A stretch of 64,000 nt of DNA from Spirosoma validum. Its GTDB lineage: Bacteria; Bacteroidota; Bacteroidia; Cytophagales; Spirosomataceae. The stretch covers positions 620,001 to 684,000 of the forward strand of contig NZ_JACXAA010000003.1 in the NCBI RefSeq assembly GCF_014699035.1, given 5' to 3'. The notes beneath the pieces were generated by a model, which saw only the letters and a program-made list of their open reading frames with translations, made no database searches and had not been told where the DNA came from. Numbering within the stretch: the stretch's first letter is position 1; each line of letters begins with the position of its first letter. A program made the translations under genes and the position numbers. This document shows positions 45,363 through 54,980 of the stretch, in pieces.

Positions 45363-46058
45363 ATGAAAACAAGTCATATCCTTTTGAGCATTATCACTGT
45401 CATTACGCTGACAGGCATGGTTGCAACCGATGTATTGTTGAAGCAACAGTATACTAAAATTGATTGGGGTAATCCGTATCAAAACTTTGACAGGCGGGCG
45501 CTCCCAATCGCAAAACACCTGGTCATTGATGCGACTCCAACTGTCGAAGTTATTGTCGAAAAAAGTGCCAACTCACAAGCACTTCTGTCACCTGAAATGG
45601 CCAGGGCATATCATATGCGTCAGCAAGGCGATACGTTATTTCTATCGTTCAAGACGGATGAAAAAGGGAAATATCAGAGCCCGCGCGATAACAGTTGGGG
45701 GAAACTGGGAGTCGGTGTCGTGTTACGAATGCCTGCCATTGAAAATCTGCGGGTGAAAGACGGTTGTCTGACCTTGCAAAAACTAACAGCCGGGCCACTA
45801 ACCGTTTCGTTGCAGAATACCCGCTTACGAACCGAAAAGGTAGACTCAAAAGGCGACCTTGAGTTAATCGAAAGTCAGAATAGTTTTGCCATGCTCGGTG
45901 CCGATCATTATCAGTCGTTACGGATTACTGTACAGGATTCCAGCGGTATCCAGGTCAATGACAGTCAGATTGACACGTTTGCCGCCAGCGTATCACCGAA
46001 AGCGGAGGTACAATTGCGCGGAAAATCGTTAAAATGGCTAAGTAAAACGGGACAATAA
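45363..46058 (+). CDS. Exported or membrane-anchored beta-rich protein (DUF2807-like)
   Basis: The 231-residue protein begins with an N-terminal membrane anchor (ILLSIITVITLTGMVATDVLL) and continues with a beta-helix-like part (LPIAKHLVIDATPTVEVIVE, MPAIENLRVKDGCLTLQKL, LRITVQDSSGIQVNDSQID). It recalls head domains of the DUF2807/GIN type. It follows the GntR gene after 37 bp on the same strand and is probably the last gene of the ABC operon. The next genes are convergent. The function is unknown. Confidence 0.65.
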   Translation: MKTSHILLSIITVITLTGMVATDVLLKQQYTKIDWGNPYQNFDRRALPIAKHLVIDATPTVEVIVEKSANSQALLSPEMARAYHMRQQGDTLFLSFKTDEKGKYQSPRDNSWGKLGVGVVLRMPAIENLRVKDGCLTLQKLTAGPLTVSLQNTRLRTEKVDSKGDLELIESQNSFAMLGADHYQSLRITVQDSSGIQVNDSQIDTFAASVSPKAEVQLRGKSLKWLSKTGQ

Positions 46059-46073
46059 GTTGAGGTAATAAGA

Positions 46074-47489
46074 CTAGGTCAGTTCTGGTTTTATACCACT
46101 TTCGATTGTCCGAACCTCGTCTGAATCCGTAGATGAATTACGTAGAATGGGAAGGGTAATCCGGAACGTAGTGCCTTTACCAACCGTCGACTCCACTTTG
46201 ATATGGCCCCGGTGCAATTCAATAATACGTCGGGTTAAAGCCAGACCAATGCCATGCCCCTTAACGGTCATCGTTATTTCTGAGCGGTAAAACGGCTCGA
46301 AAATATGCGGCAAATCGTTCTCCGAAATTCCATAGCCCTGGTCACTGAAGTTCAGCCGTACCCAGCCCGTATCAAAGGAAAGTCGCACGGATACACTTTT
46401 GTCGGAGGAATATTTGCAGCCATTTTCCATCAGGTTCTGAAACGCCGTTTGCAAAAGCGATTCTTCACCATGAACCACTAATTCCTCTTCCCGGTCAGGC
46501 AAATTATCAAAGTCAATATCGATCTGGTAGTCAGGGTTTTTACTAACGAGTTGACTTTGTGCCTGCCATAGAAGCTCATCAATCCGCACGGGCTGGTAGT
46601 TAAGCGTAACGACGTCTGAACTGGCACGGGCGAGTTCGAGTAAGCCGTTTACCAATCGGATCATGTTTTTTACTTCGTCGAGTAGACCGTCCAGCGTGAT
46701 TTCGTAGTCATCCGTTGAACGGGCCTGCAGGCGGGTTACCTCAATCTGCCCCATCATAACCGTCAGCGGAGTACGTAATTCGTGGGAGGCATGCGAAACA
46801 AAACTTTTCTGTAACACAAACGCTTCTTCGAGTCGGTTGAGCAGGTCGTTGAACGTACTGGCCAGATCGGCCAGTTCGTCGCGTTGTCGCCCGACGTACA
46901 ACCGCTGGTGAATGTTCGTCGCGGAAATGGCATTGGCCTGACCAATGAGTTCCGATATGGGTCGGAGTGCATCGGTAGCGAATAAATATCCCGCAATACC
47001 AACAATGATCAGACTTAGTAGCCAGCCGAAAAATAGAATTTCCCGAAGTCGAGTGAGCTTACTTAATCCATAGCGGTCGTTTCCCGATGCGACAATGATA
47101 AGAGACTGGCGATTGGCATTCAGATGACGAACGCCGACAGCTTCCAGGTCACCGATTCGAACGTATTGCGATTGGCGAAGGGTAATCTTATTCAGAAAAT
47201 GAATTGTTACCGGAAAACGCGGATGTTGCTTGCTCTGATTATACAGCACAATGCCCCGGTTGTTGTAAATGGTAACCTGCTCATCAGCTAAGATGGGTAG
47301 ATCGTTCTGCGGTACCTCACCTACATCTTCCCGAAGCCGAACGGTTGTGTAGGCCTTTTCCTCAAGCCGCTGCCGAAATTCCTGTTCTCTGAACTGATCA
47401 TACAGATAATAGACAGAGACTGTGAAAAGCAGCATGATCGATGCGACCAGGAGCACAAACAGGACTGTTAGACGAGTACGAATGTTCAT
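46074..47489 (-). CDS. Two-component sensor histidine kinase (CusS-like)
   Basis: The 471-residue membrane kinase has a first helix (residues 8-30), a periplasmic sensor part (about 31-150), a second helix (about 152-171), a HAMP domain (ALRPISELIGQANAISA) and the kinase core. The H-box is SHASHELRTPL with His236; N-box FQNLMENGCKYS; G1 FSDQGYGIS; G2 GHGIGLALTRRI. It is encoded just behind the response regulator, separated by a hairpin linker, and close to RND and P-type metal efflux genes. A heavy metal such as copper in the periplasm is the likely signal, by context only. Confidence 0.9.
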   Translation of the reverse strand: MNIRTRLTVLFVLLVASIMLLFTVSVYYLYDQFREQEFRQRLEEKAYTTVRLREDVGEVPQNDLPILADEQVTIYNNRGIVLYNQSKQHPRFPVTIHFLNKITLRQSQYVRIGDLEAVGVRHLNANRQSLIIVASGNDRYGLSKLTRLREILFFGWLLSLIIVGIAGYLFATDALRPISELIGQANAISATNIHQRLYVGRQRDELADLASTFNDLLNRLEEAFVLQKSFVSHASHELRTPLTVMMGQIEVTRLQARSTDDYEITLDGLLDEVKNMIRLVNGLLELARASSDVVTLNYQPVRIDELLWQAQSQLVSKNPDYQIDIDFDNLPDREEELVVHGEESLLQTAFQNLMENGCKYSSDKSVSVRLSFDTGWVRLNFSDQGYGISENDLPHIFEPFYRSEITMTVKGHGIGLALTRRIIELHRGHIKVESTVGKGTTFRITLPILRNSSTDSDEVRTIESGIKPELT

Positions 47490-47493
47490 AGAA

Positions 47494-47593
47494 CCAGCAG
47501 AGAGCGTGGGGTGGGGGGCGATCCGTCGTCACGGCAGAGGGCAATTACATGGCGTACGCGACTTAAAGTCCGTACTCCACGCCCTCTGCTGTT
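47494..47593. repeat. Inverted-repeat linker between response regulator and kinase genes
   Basis: ACCAGCAGAGAGCGTGG (47494-47510) pairs with CCACGCCCTCTGCTG ending at 47591, two to three mismatches. It is of the same kind as the GC-rich linkers inside the permease array. It may reduce kinase production relative to the regulator. Confidence 0.5.
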
Positions 47594-48269
47594 ACTCTTC
47601 TTTCAGCATGTATCCCATACCAATTACGGTATGAATCAGCTTATGGGGAAAATCTTTGTCTATTTTTTTTCTAAGAAAATTCACGTAAACATCAATGACG
47701 TTGGTGCCGGTATCGAAGTGAATATCCCAAACTTTCTCCGCAATATCAACTCGTGATACGACGCGGCCACGGTTGCGCATAAGGTATTCGAGCAGCCCGA
47801 ACTCCTTAGCGGTCAGGTCGATACGTTTGTCGCCCCGGCGCGCAATTTTTTCGTTGAGATCCAGTTCCAGATCAGCTACCCGCAGTACGTTCGACTGCAT
47901 TCCGGTATCGTTACTACGTTTGGTCAGTGCCCGTAAACGAGCCATCAGCTCCCGGAACTCAAACGGCTTAACCAGGTAATCGTCAGCTCCCGCTTCAAAG
48001 CCCGTTAATTTATCGTCGACGGAGCCCATGGCCGTTAGCATTAGTACGGGCGTTCGATTCTGCTCCTGACGGATCGACTGGACAACGTCGAAGCCATTCA
48101 TCTTGGGTAAGTTTATGTCCATGATAATCACGTCATAGAGATTATTCAGGGCCATATTCCGACCAACCTGCCCGTCGAAAGCTACATCTACTTCGCAGGC
48201 TTGCTCCTCCAGCCCTTTCCGGACGAACGAGGCCAGTTTCGGCTCATCTTCAACCACCAGTATCTTCAT
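47592..48269 (-). CDS. OmpR family response regulator (CusR-like)
   Basis: The start at 48269 (MKILVVEDEPKLASFVRKGL) is standard for the family; an in-frame Met at 48284 adds five residues. The 225-residue protein has a receiver domain with Asp51 as phosphoacceptor (DVIIMDINLPKMNGF), conserved Lys in LVKPFEFREL, and an OmpR/PhoB winged helix (LTAKEFGLLEYLMRNRGRVVSR, VDVYVNFLRKKID). It probably activates its own operon and the cusA-like gene through the matching TTAAA repeats upstream of each. The sequence is very close to the CusR/CzcR group. Confidence 0.93.
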   Translation of the reverse strand: MKILVVEDEPKLASFVRKGLEEQACEVDVAFDGQVGRNMALNNLYDVIIMDINLPKMNGFDVVQSIRQEQNRTPVLMLTAMGSVDDKLTGFEAGADDYLVKPFEFRELMARLRALTKRSNDTGMQSNVLRVADLELDLNEKIARRGDKRIDLTAKEFGLLEYLMRNRGRVVSRVDIAEKVWDIHFDTGTNVIDVYVNFLRKKIDKDFPHKLIHTVIGMGYMLKEE

Positions 48270-48396
48270 ATCGGCAACATACATAGCTCTTGTCTGATTT
48301 AAAAACGGTAGAATAAATTATTTGTGTACGAAGTAGGAATATTAGTTAGCATACGTGCCAAAAGTCAGTAGGTCACTCTATTCCTTTTCTGTTGCT

Positions 48397-48453
48397 CAAG
48401 GTCGGATTAGCGTATTAAAAGAGGTTGAAAGGCGAATTAAAAATGAATTAAAC
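48397..48453 (-). promoter_or_regulatory. Four-repeat operator and promoter before the response regulator gene
   Basis: On the plus strand half-sites TTAAAA, TTGAAA, TTAAAA and TTAAAC start at 48415, 48425, 48437 and 48448, spaced 10, 12 and 11 bp. CAAGGTC at 48397-48403 reads GACCTTG on the gene strand and could be the -7 region. The gap between this box and the nearest repeat is 11 nt, the same as before the RND pump gene. This is an OmpR-class activator layout. Confidence 0.6.
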
Positions 48454-48774
48454 CCGTAGCTGTTCCGCTGAACCGATTGAAAACAAAAAAGCCGCTCCGA
48501 AAATCGGGGCGGCTTTCCGCTTCTATCCACACCATTTCAAGATAGACAACCAGGCGGTCGTCAGATCTTGATGTTCAACCTTCCCTTTGTAAAGGATCTT
48601 TATGCTAAATTTAGCGATATCTCTTCTAGATGACGGACCGTTAAAGGGCCTGTCTGTACCCAAGCAAGCACTATATTAATGCAAAGGTTGCAAGTTCTTT
48701 TTATAAAACGATAATCTACGCTCAAAATTATTAAACGGTTATAAAAAGTCAACTAAATTTTACCGAATCAGGTA
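48454..48774. other. Intergenic region behind the RND pump gene
   Basis: It holds a terminator-like hairpin for the pump transcript at 48488-48516: AAAGCCGCTCCGA pairs with TCGGGGCGGCTTT, one mismatch. The rest (48517-48774) is AT-rich with no gene visible on either strand. Confidence 0.55.
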
Positions 48775-51700
48775 CTAAATCTCGCTGAACTTATGCCTGT
48801 AAAAAACATAGAAGATCAGCGGAAAAATGAACAACGTTAATAGCGTAGCCGTAATTAAGCCGCCAATGACTACAATAGCCAGCGGTTTTGCTGTTTCGGA
48901 GCCTATTCCGTGCGAAACCGCTGCCGGAATAAGACCGATCCCGGCCATCATAGCAGTCATAACGACCGGTCGTATACGCGAGACAACCCCCTCGCGAATC
49001 GAATCGCTAAGTGGTATGCCGCCCCGCAGGTTTTTCTTGAAGACTGAAATTAGAATCACCCCGTTCTGAATACAGATACCAAATAAGGCAATGAAACCAA
49101 TGCCTGCTGAAATGCTAAAGTTAACGTGCGTAATCAGGAGGGCGGCAATACCGCCAATGATTGCAAACGGTACGTTGAACAACACCAGACCAGCGTCTTT
49201 TACGTTGCCAAATAATACAAACAAAATAAAGAAGATCGCCAGTAAACTAATCGGTACGACCTGCGCCAGGCGAGCCGTAGCCCGTTGCTGATTTTCAAAA
49301 TCGCCTGCCCATTTCATCGTATAGCCCGATGGCAGCTTTACGTTAGCTTGCACTTTTTGCTGGCCTTCGGCAACGGCACCGCCCATGTCGCGCCCACGTA
49401 CCGAGAATTTAACGGCGCCATAGCGTTGACCAGCTTCCCGAAAGATCAATACCGGTCCACTCTGGGTATAGACTTGCGCGATTTCTTTGATCGGGATCAT
49501 GCTGCCGTTTTCCGTTGGCACCATGAGTCGGCTGATCTGCTGTTCGTTGGACCGGAACGGACGATCGTAGCGAATGCGCAGGTCGAATTTGCGCTCACCT
49601 TCGTAAATCTGCGTTGCCGCTTTTCCCCCAATGGCCATTTCAATAACGGCCTCGGCCTCGGCTTTATTGACCCCGTAGAGAGCTAACTTGCGTTCATCTA
49701 ACTCAATCCGCATTTCGGGCTGACCCGTTGTTCGAATAACGCCCAGATCTTCGATACCCTGTACCGTTGCCAGTTGTTTCTGAACTTCTTTTGCTTTTTC
49801 TTCCAGAATGGTTTGATCGGGTCCGTAAATTTTAACCGCAATAGACCCTTTCACGCCCGACACGGCTTCTTCGACGTTATCCATAATGGGCTGTGAGAAA
49901 CCGAAGCTGACGCCCGGAAAAACAGCCAGTTTCTCCTGCATTTTATCGACCAGTTGTTCTTTCGTCAGCCCGCTTTTCCACTCCTCCTGTGGGTAGATAT
50001 CGACCAGGAATTCAATGTTATAGAAACCCGTCGGGTCGGTCCCGTCGTTTGGTCTACCTGTCTGAGAAATAACACCTTTTACTTCCGGAAACTGCTCGAA
50101 CATGTGGCGCATCTGCACCGTTTGCTTCACCGACTCAGGCAGCGAAATACTCATGGGCATCGTAGCCCGCACGTAAATGGAGCCTTCATTCAGCTCGGGT
50201 AGAAACTCAGTACCCAGCAGGCTAAATCCCGACAGGCCAACTACCACGAGAGCCGCCGTAATAAGCAAGCTAATTCGTTTATGAGCAAACGTATAGCCGA
50301 ATGCCTGCGTCGCGTACTTGGTCACTACGTTAACGAACGGGTTGTGCTTTTCGCGGACGTTTTTCTTAAGCAGAATACTGGCCAGTACCGGCACGAGTGT
50401 CAGCGTAAAAATTAGGGCGCCGAGTAAGGCAAAGCCGAGCGTCCAGGCCAGGGGCGAGAACATTTTGCCTTCTACTTTCTGAAACGAGAAGATAGGAACC
50501 AGACACGTAATGATGATGAGTTTGGAGAAGAAAATCGCCTTACCCATTTCGGTACCCGTTTTGCGAAGAATTCCCAGTTTTGCCAATTTGTTAAACCGGG
50601 GCATACCTTCTTCATGGGCCATTTGGTCGAGCGTAACGAAAATCCCTTCTACCATCACCACCGCTCCATCGACGATGATACCAAAATCAATGGCACCCAT
50701 GGACAGCAGATTCGCCGACATGCCTTTGAGTCGCAGACAGATAAAGGCAAACAACAGCGCCAGCGGAATCACAATGGAGACCGTAACCGTTGTGCGCCAG
50801 TCGGCCATGAAAATAAACACAATGACCGTTACGAACACGATACCCTCGATGAGGTTATGTGTAACCGTATGCGTCGAAAAATTGATCAGCGTTTCGCGGT
50901 TGTAGAACGTATTGATCTGTACATCGCTGGGCAGAATACTCGTGTTCAGCTCGTTGATCTTGGCTTTCACCCGTTCGATGACCTCGCTTGGATTTTCGCC
51001 TTTGCGCATCACCACAATACATTCTACTACGTCGTCTTTTTTATCGCGGCCAGCCTGTCCCAGCTTCGGCAGAGCCGATTCGGACACCTGCGCTACGTTG
51101 CGCACCATGATGGGTGTTCCTTTAATATTTTTGACGATCGTGTTCTGAATGTCCTGTTGATTCCGTAGCAGGCCGATCCCCCGCACCACGTAGGCTTCTG
51201 AATTTTTCTCAATAACGTCGCCCCCTACGTTTACATTAGCATTCGCGACGGCCTGGTACAATTGCAGCGGGGTAATGTTATAGTTCATCAATTGACGCGG
51301 ATCAACCGAAATCTCGTAGGTCTTCACCTCGCCACCGAAACTGACAACATCGGCCACGCCCGGTACGCTCTTCAGCTGCCGTTCGATCACCCAGTCCTGT
51401 ATCGTCTTAAGTTCGCGAGCGGTGCGCGTTGTGGATTGAAGCGTGTAACGAAAAATTTCGCCCGTTGGTCCATAGGGTGGCTGAACGTCTGGACGAATAC
51501 CCTCGGGTAATTCAACCCCACTCAATAAGTTATTGACCTGCTGACGGGCAAACGTATCGTCGACGCCATCTTCAAAAAGGACCTTTATAACTGATAGACC
51601 AAACAGCGAGGTCGAGCGAATATCAGTACGTTTCTGAACCGAATTCAGGCCAATTTCGACAGGAATGGTTACAAACTTCTCGACTTCCTCCGCCGAGCGA

Positions 51701-51873
51701 CCAGGCCACTGGGTAATTAGGGTGATCTGCGTATTAGTAACGTCGGGGAAGGCCTCAATCGGGGTATTCTGGTAACTGATTACGCCCGCAACAACAGAGA
51801 GCGCCGTCAGGAAAAAAATGAAAAACTTATTCTTGAGCGAGAAGGATAAAATACCTTTGATGAATTTGTTCAT
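48775..51873 (-). CDS. cusA: CusA/CzcA family heavy-metal RND efflux pump
   Basis: The start at 51873 (MNKFIKGILSFSLKNK) is chosen over a Met at 51903 because it begins the normal first helix region. The 1032-residue pump has the twelve-helix RND plan with two large periplasmic loops, DAFPDVTNTQ-like early motif (IEAFPDVTNTQITLITQWPG), and the helix-4 proton relay region GAIDFGIIVDGAVVMVEG that marks metal RND pumps. Length fits CusA. No membrane-fusion or outer-membrane component gene is adjacent, which is unusual, and the protein is not fused to an outer-membrane factor as some Bacteroidota CusA are. The P-type ATPase and HMA protein nearby point to copper or silver. Confidence 0.93.
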   Translation of the reverse strand: MNKFIKGILSFSLKNKFFIFFLTALSVVAGVISYQNTPIEAFPDVTNTQITLITQWPGRSAEEVEKFVTIPVEIGLNSVQKRTDIRSTSLFGLSVIKVLFEDGVDDTFARQQVNNLLSGVELPEGIRPDVQPPYGPTGEIFRYTLQSTTRTARELKTIQDWVIERQLKSVPGVADVVSFGGEVKTYEISVDPRQLMNYNITPLQLYQAVANANVNVGGDVIEKNSEAYVVRGIGLLRNQQDIQNTIVKNIKGTPIMVRNVAQVSESALPKLGQAGRDKKDDVVECIVVMRKGENPSEVIERVKAKINELNTSILPSDVQINTFYNRETLINFSTHTVTHNLIEGIVFVTVIVFIFMADWRTTVTVSIVIPLALLFAFICLRLKGMSANLLSMGAIDFGIIVDGAVVMVEGIFVTLDQMAHEEGMPRFNKLAKLGILRKTGTEMGKAIFFSKLIIITCLVPIFSFQKVEGKMFSPLAWTLGFALLGALIFTLTLVPVLASILLKKNVREKHNPFVNVVTKYATQAFGYTFAHKRISLLITAALVVVGLSGFSLLGTEFLPELNEGSIYVRATMPMSISLPESVKQTVQMRHMFEQFPEVKGVISQTGRPNDGTDPTGFYNIEFLVDIYPQEEWKSGLTKEQLVDKMQEKLAVFPGVSFGFSQPIMDNVEEAVSGVKGSIAVKIYGPDQTILEEKAKEVQKQLATVQGIEDLGVIRTTGQPEMRIELDERKLALYGVNKAEAEAVIEMAIGGKAATQIYEGERKFDLRIRYDRPFRSNEQQISRLMVPTENGSMIPIKEIAQVYTQSGPVLIFREAGQRYGAVKFSVRGRDMGGAVAEGQQKVQANVKLPSGYTMKWAGDFENQQRATARLAQVVPISLLAIFFILFVLFGNVKDAGLVLFNVPFAIIGGIAALLITHVNFSISAGIGFIALFGICIQNGVILISVFKKNLRGGIPLSDSIREGVVSRIRPVVMTAMMAGIGLIPAAVSHGIGSETAKPLAIVVIGGLITATLLTLFIFPLIFYVFYRHKFSEI

Positions 51874-51904
51874 ACCGATTACGGCGCACGGATTTTTAAG
51901 CACA

Positions 51905-51962
51905 CAAAGGTGTTATTCCTAACTTAAATCGGTCTTAAGGCTCGGTTAAAAGGAGATTAAAC
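51905..51962 (-). promoter_or_regulatory. Four-repeat operator and promoter before the RND pump gene
   Basis: Half-sites TTAAAT, TTAAGG, TTAAAA and TTAAAC (plus strand) start at 51924, 51935, 51946 and 51957, exactly 11 bp apart. On the gene strand a -7-like box CACCTTTG (51905-51912) follows after 11 nt, about 32 bp before the start codon. Half-sites thus occupy the -30 to -70 zone, a classical position for OmpR-type activators. Confidence 0.65.
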
Positions 51963-52102
51963 CAGAGAAAAAATACTTAAGTAGAAGTTGACTTCCAGTT
52001 GAGCGCAGTTTGGAGCCTACGCTTAACACGGAATGACTTATACAACCTCAATTCTACACGGTCTGCCAACAATTATGTAAGGGTTACAAGGCTGTAGCAT
52101 GC

Positions 52103-52110
52103 GACCTTTG
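52103..52110 (+). promoter_or_regulatory. Possible -7 box before the HMA protein gene
   Basis: GACCTTTG differs from TAnnTTTG by one base and lies 40 bp before the start codon at 52150. The four-repeat operator on the other side of this divergent region could serve this promoter as well. Confidence 0.35.
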
Positions 52111-52149
52111 TGATATAGATTTGGTTATATAGGCAAACAAGCAAGTCGT

Positions 52150-52362
52150 ATGAAAACGCTGAAATTTAAAACCAATATCAAGTGTGGTAACTGTGTTGCC
52201 ACCGTAACGCCTTTTCTGAATGAAGCTGTTGGTGAAGGTCACTGGCAGGTCGACATTAAGGACCCCAACAAAACTTTAACGACTAACACCGAAACCGCTA
52301 CGCTTGCCGACATCCGTCAGGCTATCGAAAAAGCGGGCTATAAGGCTGAACCACTATCCTGA
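52150..52362 (+). CDS. Small heavy-metal-associated (HMA) domain protein
   Basis: The 70-residue protein is a single HMA fold with the metal site CxxC as Cys12-Gly-Asn-Cys15 (IKCGNCVATVTPFL). The usual MxCxxC Met is replaced by Ile-Lys. The helix-strand pattern and the KAGYKAE end are typical. It probably carries copper to the CopA ATPase encoded 156 bp downstream, in the cytoplasm. It lies opposite the RND pump gene. The role as a chaperone is inferred from size and context. Confidence 0.85.
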   Translation: MKTLKFKTNIKCGNCVATVTPFLNEAVGEGHWQVDIKDPNKTLTTNTETATLADIRQAIEKAGYKAEPLS

Positions 52363-52401
52363 TGTCAGAGCTAGTACTACGCCAATTTAATTCGTATTAC
52401 T

Positions 52402-52464
52402 GGTACCACGGGTTTTAACCCGTTTTTTGAGACAATTCCCGAACGGGTTAAAACCCGTGGTACC
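52402..52464. repeat. REP-like palindrome with perfect 23-bp arms
   Basis: The arms 52402-52424 and 52442-52464 (key words GGTACCACGGG and CCCGTGGTACC) are perfect complements around a 17-nt loop. Each arm also contains the inner palindrome ACGGGTTTTAACCCGT. It lies between the HMA and CopA genes and could limit read-through or stabilise the upstream mRNA. Confidence 0.75.
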
Positions 52465-52518
52465 TTTTTCTCAAAGGCTAAAAAGTAAACGTACCGGAAT
52501 ACGTTCCGGTCTCCGGGT

Positions 52519-54843
52519 ATGCATACAACCCTTAAACAATCTGCTGAAGCGCTCGTCAAATCAGAACATGCATCCGATATCCGGAAAACCTATCCGGTGC
52601 TGGAAATGAGTTGTGCGGCCTGCGCGGTCAGTGTTGAATCCATGTTGAAGCATACGCCCGGCGTTAGCGATGCGGGCGTGAACTACGCGAACCAAACGGC
52701 CTGGGTGCAGTTCGATCCGAAAGCGGTAACACCGGCGGAACTGCAGAATACCGTTCGCTCGATTGGATACGACCTTGTGGTTGATGCCGAAGATCCGCAC
52801 CGGGCCAACGTTTGGGAGGTTCAGGCAGAATCGCAGCAGCAGCACTACCAGTCGCTTAAACGACGTACCATCTGGGCAATAATCCTGTCGCTGCCTGTTG
52901 TGGTAATCGGGATGTTTTTCATGGATCGAAACGTTGGACTGCTTGCGTATGCCAACTGGATCATGCTCGTTTTATCGGCTCCCGTTGTGTTTGTGCTGGG
53001 TCGATCGTTTTTCGTAAATGCCTGGAAGCAGGCCCGGCATGGAAAAGCCAACATGGATACACTGGTGGCGTTAAGCACGGGCATTGCCTTTCTGTTTAGT
53101 ACGTTCAATACCGTCTATCCTGAATTCTGGCATCGTCGGGGGATGCATCCTCATGTCTATTTCGAAGCAGTCGCAGTTGTTATCACCTTTATTCTGCTGG
53201 GTAAACTACTGGAAGAACGGGCTAAATCGAATACGTCTTCGGCCATTAAGAAGCTGATGGGGCTGCAACCCAAAACGGTTCGACTGGTTGAAGGGGATTC
53301 GGAGCGGGAGATTCCCATTACGTCGGTTCAGGTCGGTAATCTACTGTTAGTACGTCCCGGTGAAAAAATTCCGGTAGATGGTGTGCTCGAGTCCGGGCAG
53401 TCGTACGTCGATGAGAGCATGATCAGTGGCGAGCCGGTTCCGGTTGATAAACAAGCCGGTGCGAAGGTGTTTGCCGGAACGATTAACCAGAAAGGCAGCT
53501 TTCGGTTCCGGGCCGAAAAAGTAGGCGGTGATACGTTGCTGGCGCAGATTATTCGGATGGTGCAGGACGCTCAGGGTAGTAAAGCCCCCGTACAGCAGAC
53601 TGTCGACCGGATTGCGGGAATTTTCGTGCCTATCGTGCTCAGTATTGCGCTGCTAACCTTCGTTGTCTGGATGGTATTCGGGTATTATCTCGTTCCTGGT
53701 GCTGATCCGTTCACAACGGCTTTACTAACTTCCGTCACGGTACTGGTCATTGCCTGTCCGTGTGCATTAGGGTTGGCTACGCCAACGGCGATCATGGTTG
53801 GCGTAGGGAAAGGGGCTGAGAACAATATCCTGATTAAGGACGCCGAAAGCCTTGAAGTTGGTTACCGGGTCAATGCCGTAGTGTTGGATAAAACGGGTAC
53901 CATTACCGAAGGCAGGCCCATCGTTACGGATTTGGTCTGGGCAGTTTCTGAAACTGAACAAGCCCAATTGAAAGCCATTCTTTACGCGCTGGAATCTCAG
54001 TCTGAACATCCCCTGGCCGAGGCCATAACGACGTATCTGGCTGACGTCAAGCCCGTCGCGCTGGATAAATTTGAGAGTGTAACAGGGCGCGGTGTTACGG
54101 CTCACTACCAAAATCACACCTATTTCATCGGTAACCAAATCCTGCTGGCAGATCAACAGACTGCACCATCTGATACGTTAACGCAGCAGGCCATGCACCT
54201 ACAGAATCAGGCGAAAACGGTTGTGTTCATGGGGCGTCTTGACCAGGACACTCAAACTGGAGACGTATTAGCTATCATCGCGATTGCCGACCCCGTCAAG
54301 GCCAGCTCGAAGCAGGCGATTGATACGTTGCAAAATCGGGGTATTGAGGTATACATGCTCACCGGCGATAATGCCCAAACGGCAGCCGCTGTGTCTAAAC
54401 AGGTTGGCATTAAGCAGTACAGGGCGGAGACGATGCCTGCCGATAAAGCCAATTTCGTGAAAGAATTGCAAGCGGCTGGTAAGGTGGTGGCAATGGTTGG
54501 CGACGGCATCAACGATTCGCAGGCTCTGGCGCAAGCCGACGTGAGTATCGCCATGGGGCGTGGTTCCGATATTGCAATGGACGTAGCACGGATGACGCTC
54601 ATTACGTCGGATTTAATCAGCGTACCAAAAGCTCTTCAGCTATCGAAGCAGACCGTGCGCGTTATCCGGCAGAATCTGTTTTGGGCCTTCATTTACAACC
54701 TCATTGGTATTCCGCTGGCTGCCGGAGTGCTTTACCCGGCGTTTGGTTTTTTACTCAATCCAATGATTGCCGGAGCGGCTATGGCCCTAAGCTCGGTATC
54801 GGTTGTGAGCAACAGCCTGCGATTACGGAGGATGAAATTTTGA
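52519..54843 (+). CDS. copA: Copper-translocating P1B-type ATPase
   Basis: The 774-residue inner-membrane pump exports copper from the cytoplasm with ATP. One N-terminal HMA domain is present ([14 protein letters not shown], Cys32 and Cys35). Then come eight expected helices, with the intramembrane metal site CPC in [13 protein letters not shown], phosphorylation Asp in [12 protein letters not shown], the A-domain SGEPVPV, the P1B-specific HP in SEHPLAEA, and GDGIND in the hinge. A YN ([13 protein letters not shown]) and MxxxS ([16 protein letters not shown]) at the C-terminal helices indicate Cu(I) specificity. It belongs with the HMA, RND and two-component genes as a metal resistance locus. 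Confidence 0.95.
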   Translation: MHTTLKQSAEALVKSEHASDIRKTYPVLEMSCAACAVSVESMLKHTPGVSDAGVNYANQTAWVQFDPKAVTPAELQNTVRSIGYDLVVDAEDPHRANVWEVQAESQQQHYQSLKRRTIWAIILSLPVVVIGMFFMDRNVGLLAYANWIMLVLSAPVVFVLGRSFFVNAWKQARHGKANMDTLVALSTGIAFLFSTFNTVYPEFWHRRGMHPHVYFEAVAVVITFILLGKLLEERAKSNTSSAIKKLMGLQPKTVRLVEGDSEREIPITSVQVGNLLLVRPGEKIPVDGVLESGQSYVDESMISGEPVPVDKQAGAKVFAGTINQKGSFRFRAEKVGGDTLLAQIIRMVQDAQGSKAPVQQTVDRIAGIFVPIVLSIALLTFVVWMVFGYYLVPGADPFTTALLTSVTVLVIACPCALGLATPTAIMVGVGKGAENNILIKDAESLEVGYRVNAVVLDKTGTITEGRPIVTDLVWAVSETEQAQLKAILYALESQSEHPLAEAITTYLADVKPVALDKFESVTGRGVTAHYQNHTYFIGNQILLADQQTAPSDTLTQQAMHLQNQAKTVVFMGRLDQDTQTGDVLAIIAIADPVKASSKQAIDTLQNRGIEVYMLTGDNAQTAAAVSKQVGIKQYRAETMPADKANFVKELQAAGKVVAMVGDGINDSQALAQADVSIAMGRGSDIAMDVARMTLITSDLISVPKALQLSKQTVRVIRQNLFWAFIYNLIGIPLAAGVLYPAFGFLLNPMIAGAAMALSSVSVVSNSLRLRRMKF

Positions 54844-54852
54844 TTAGTCTAT

Positions 54853-54908
54853 GTAGCGTGAGGGTAACCCGTATGACATGAAATTGCGGGTTTCCACCCG
54901 CGTGCTAC
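54853..54908. repeat. REP-like palindrome behind copA
   Basis: GTAGCGTGAGGGTAACCCG (54853-54871) pairs imperfectly with CGGGTTTCCACCC plus GCGTGCTAC ending at 54908. Ends of the GTAGNNNG/GTGCTAC kind are shared with the elements at 55593 and 60135. Confidence 0.55.
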
Positions 54909-54922
54909 TTGACGCGACAAGC

Positions 54923-54954
54923 AAAAGCCCCACCAGTTTCCTGGCGGGGCTTTT
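54923..54954. terminator. Bidirectional rho-independent terminator between copA and rplY
   Basis: AAAAGCCCCACCAG (54923-54936) and CTGGCGGGGCTTTT (54941-54954) form a stem with one mismatch and a 4-nt loop, with A and T tracts for both directions. Confidence 0.85.
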
Positions 54955-54980
54955 ATAATCTATTAGCTTAATCAATATTC

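Noticed and set aside
49285..50202. Several long plus-strand frames inside the cusA-like gene
   Set aside because: They are antisense shadows of a fully conserved RND pump.
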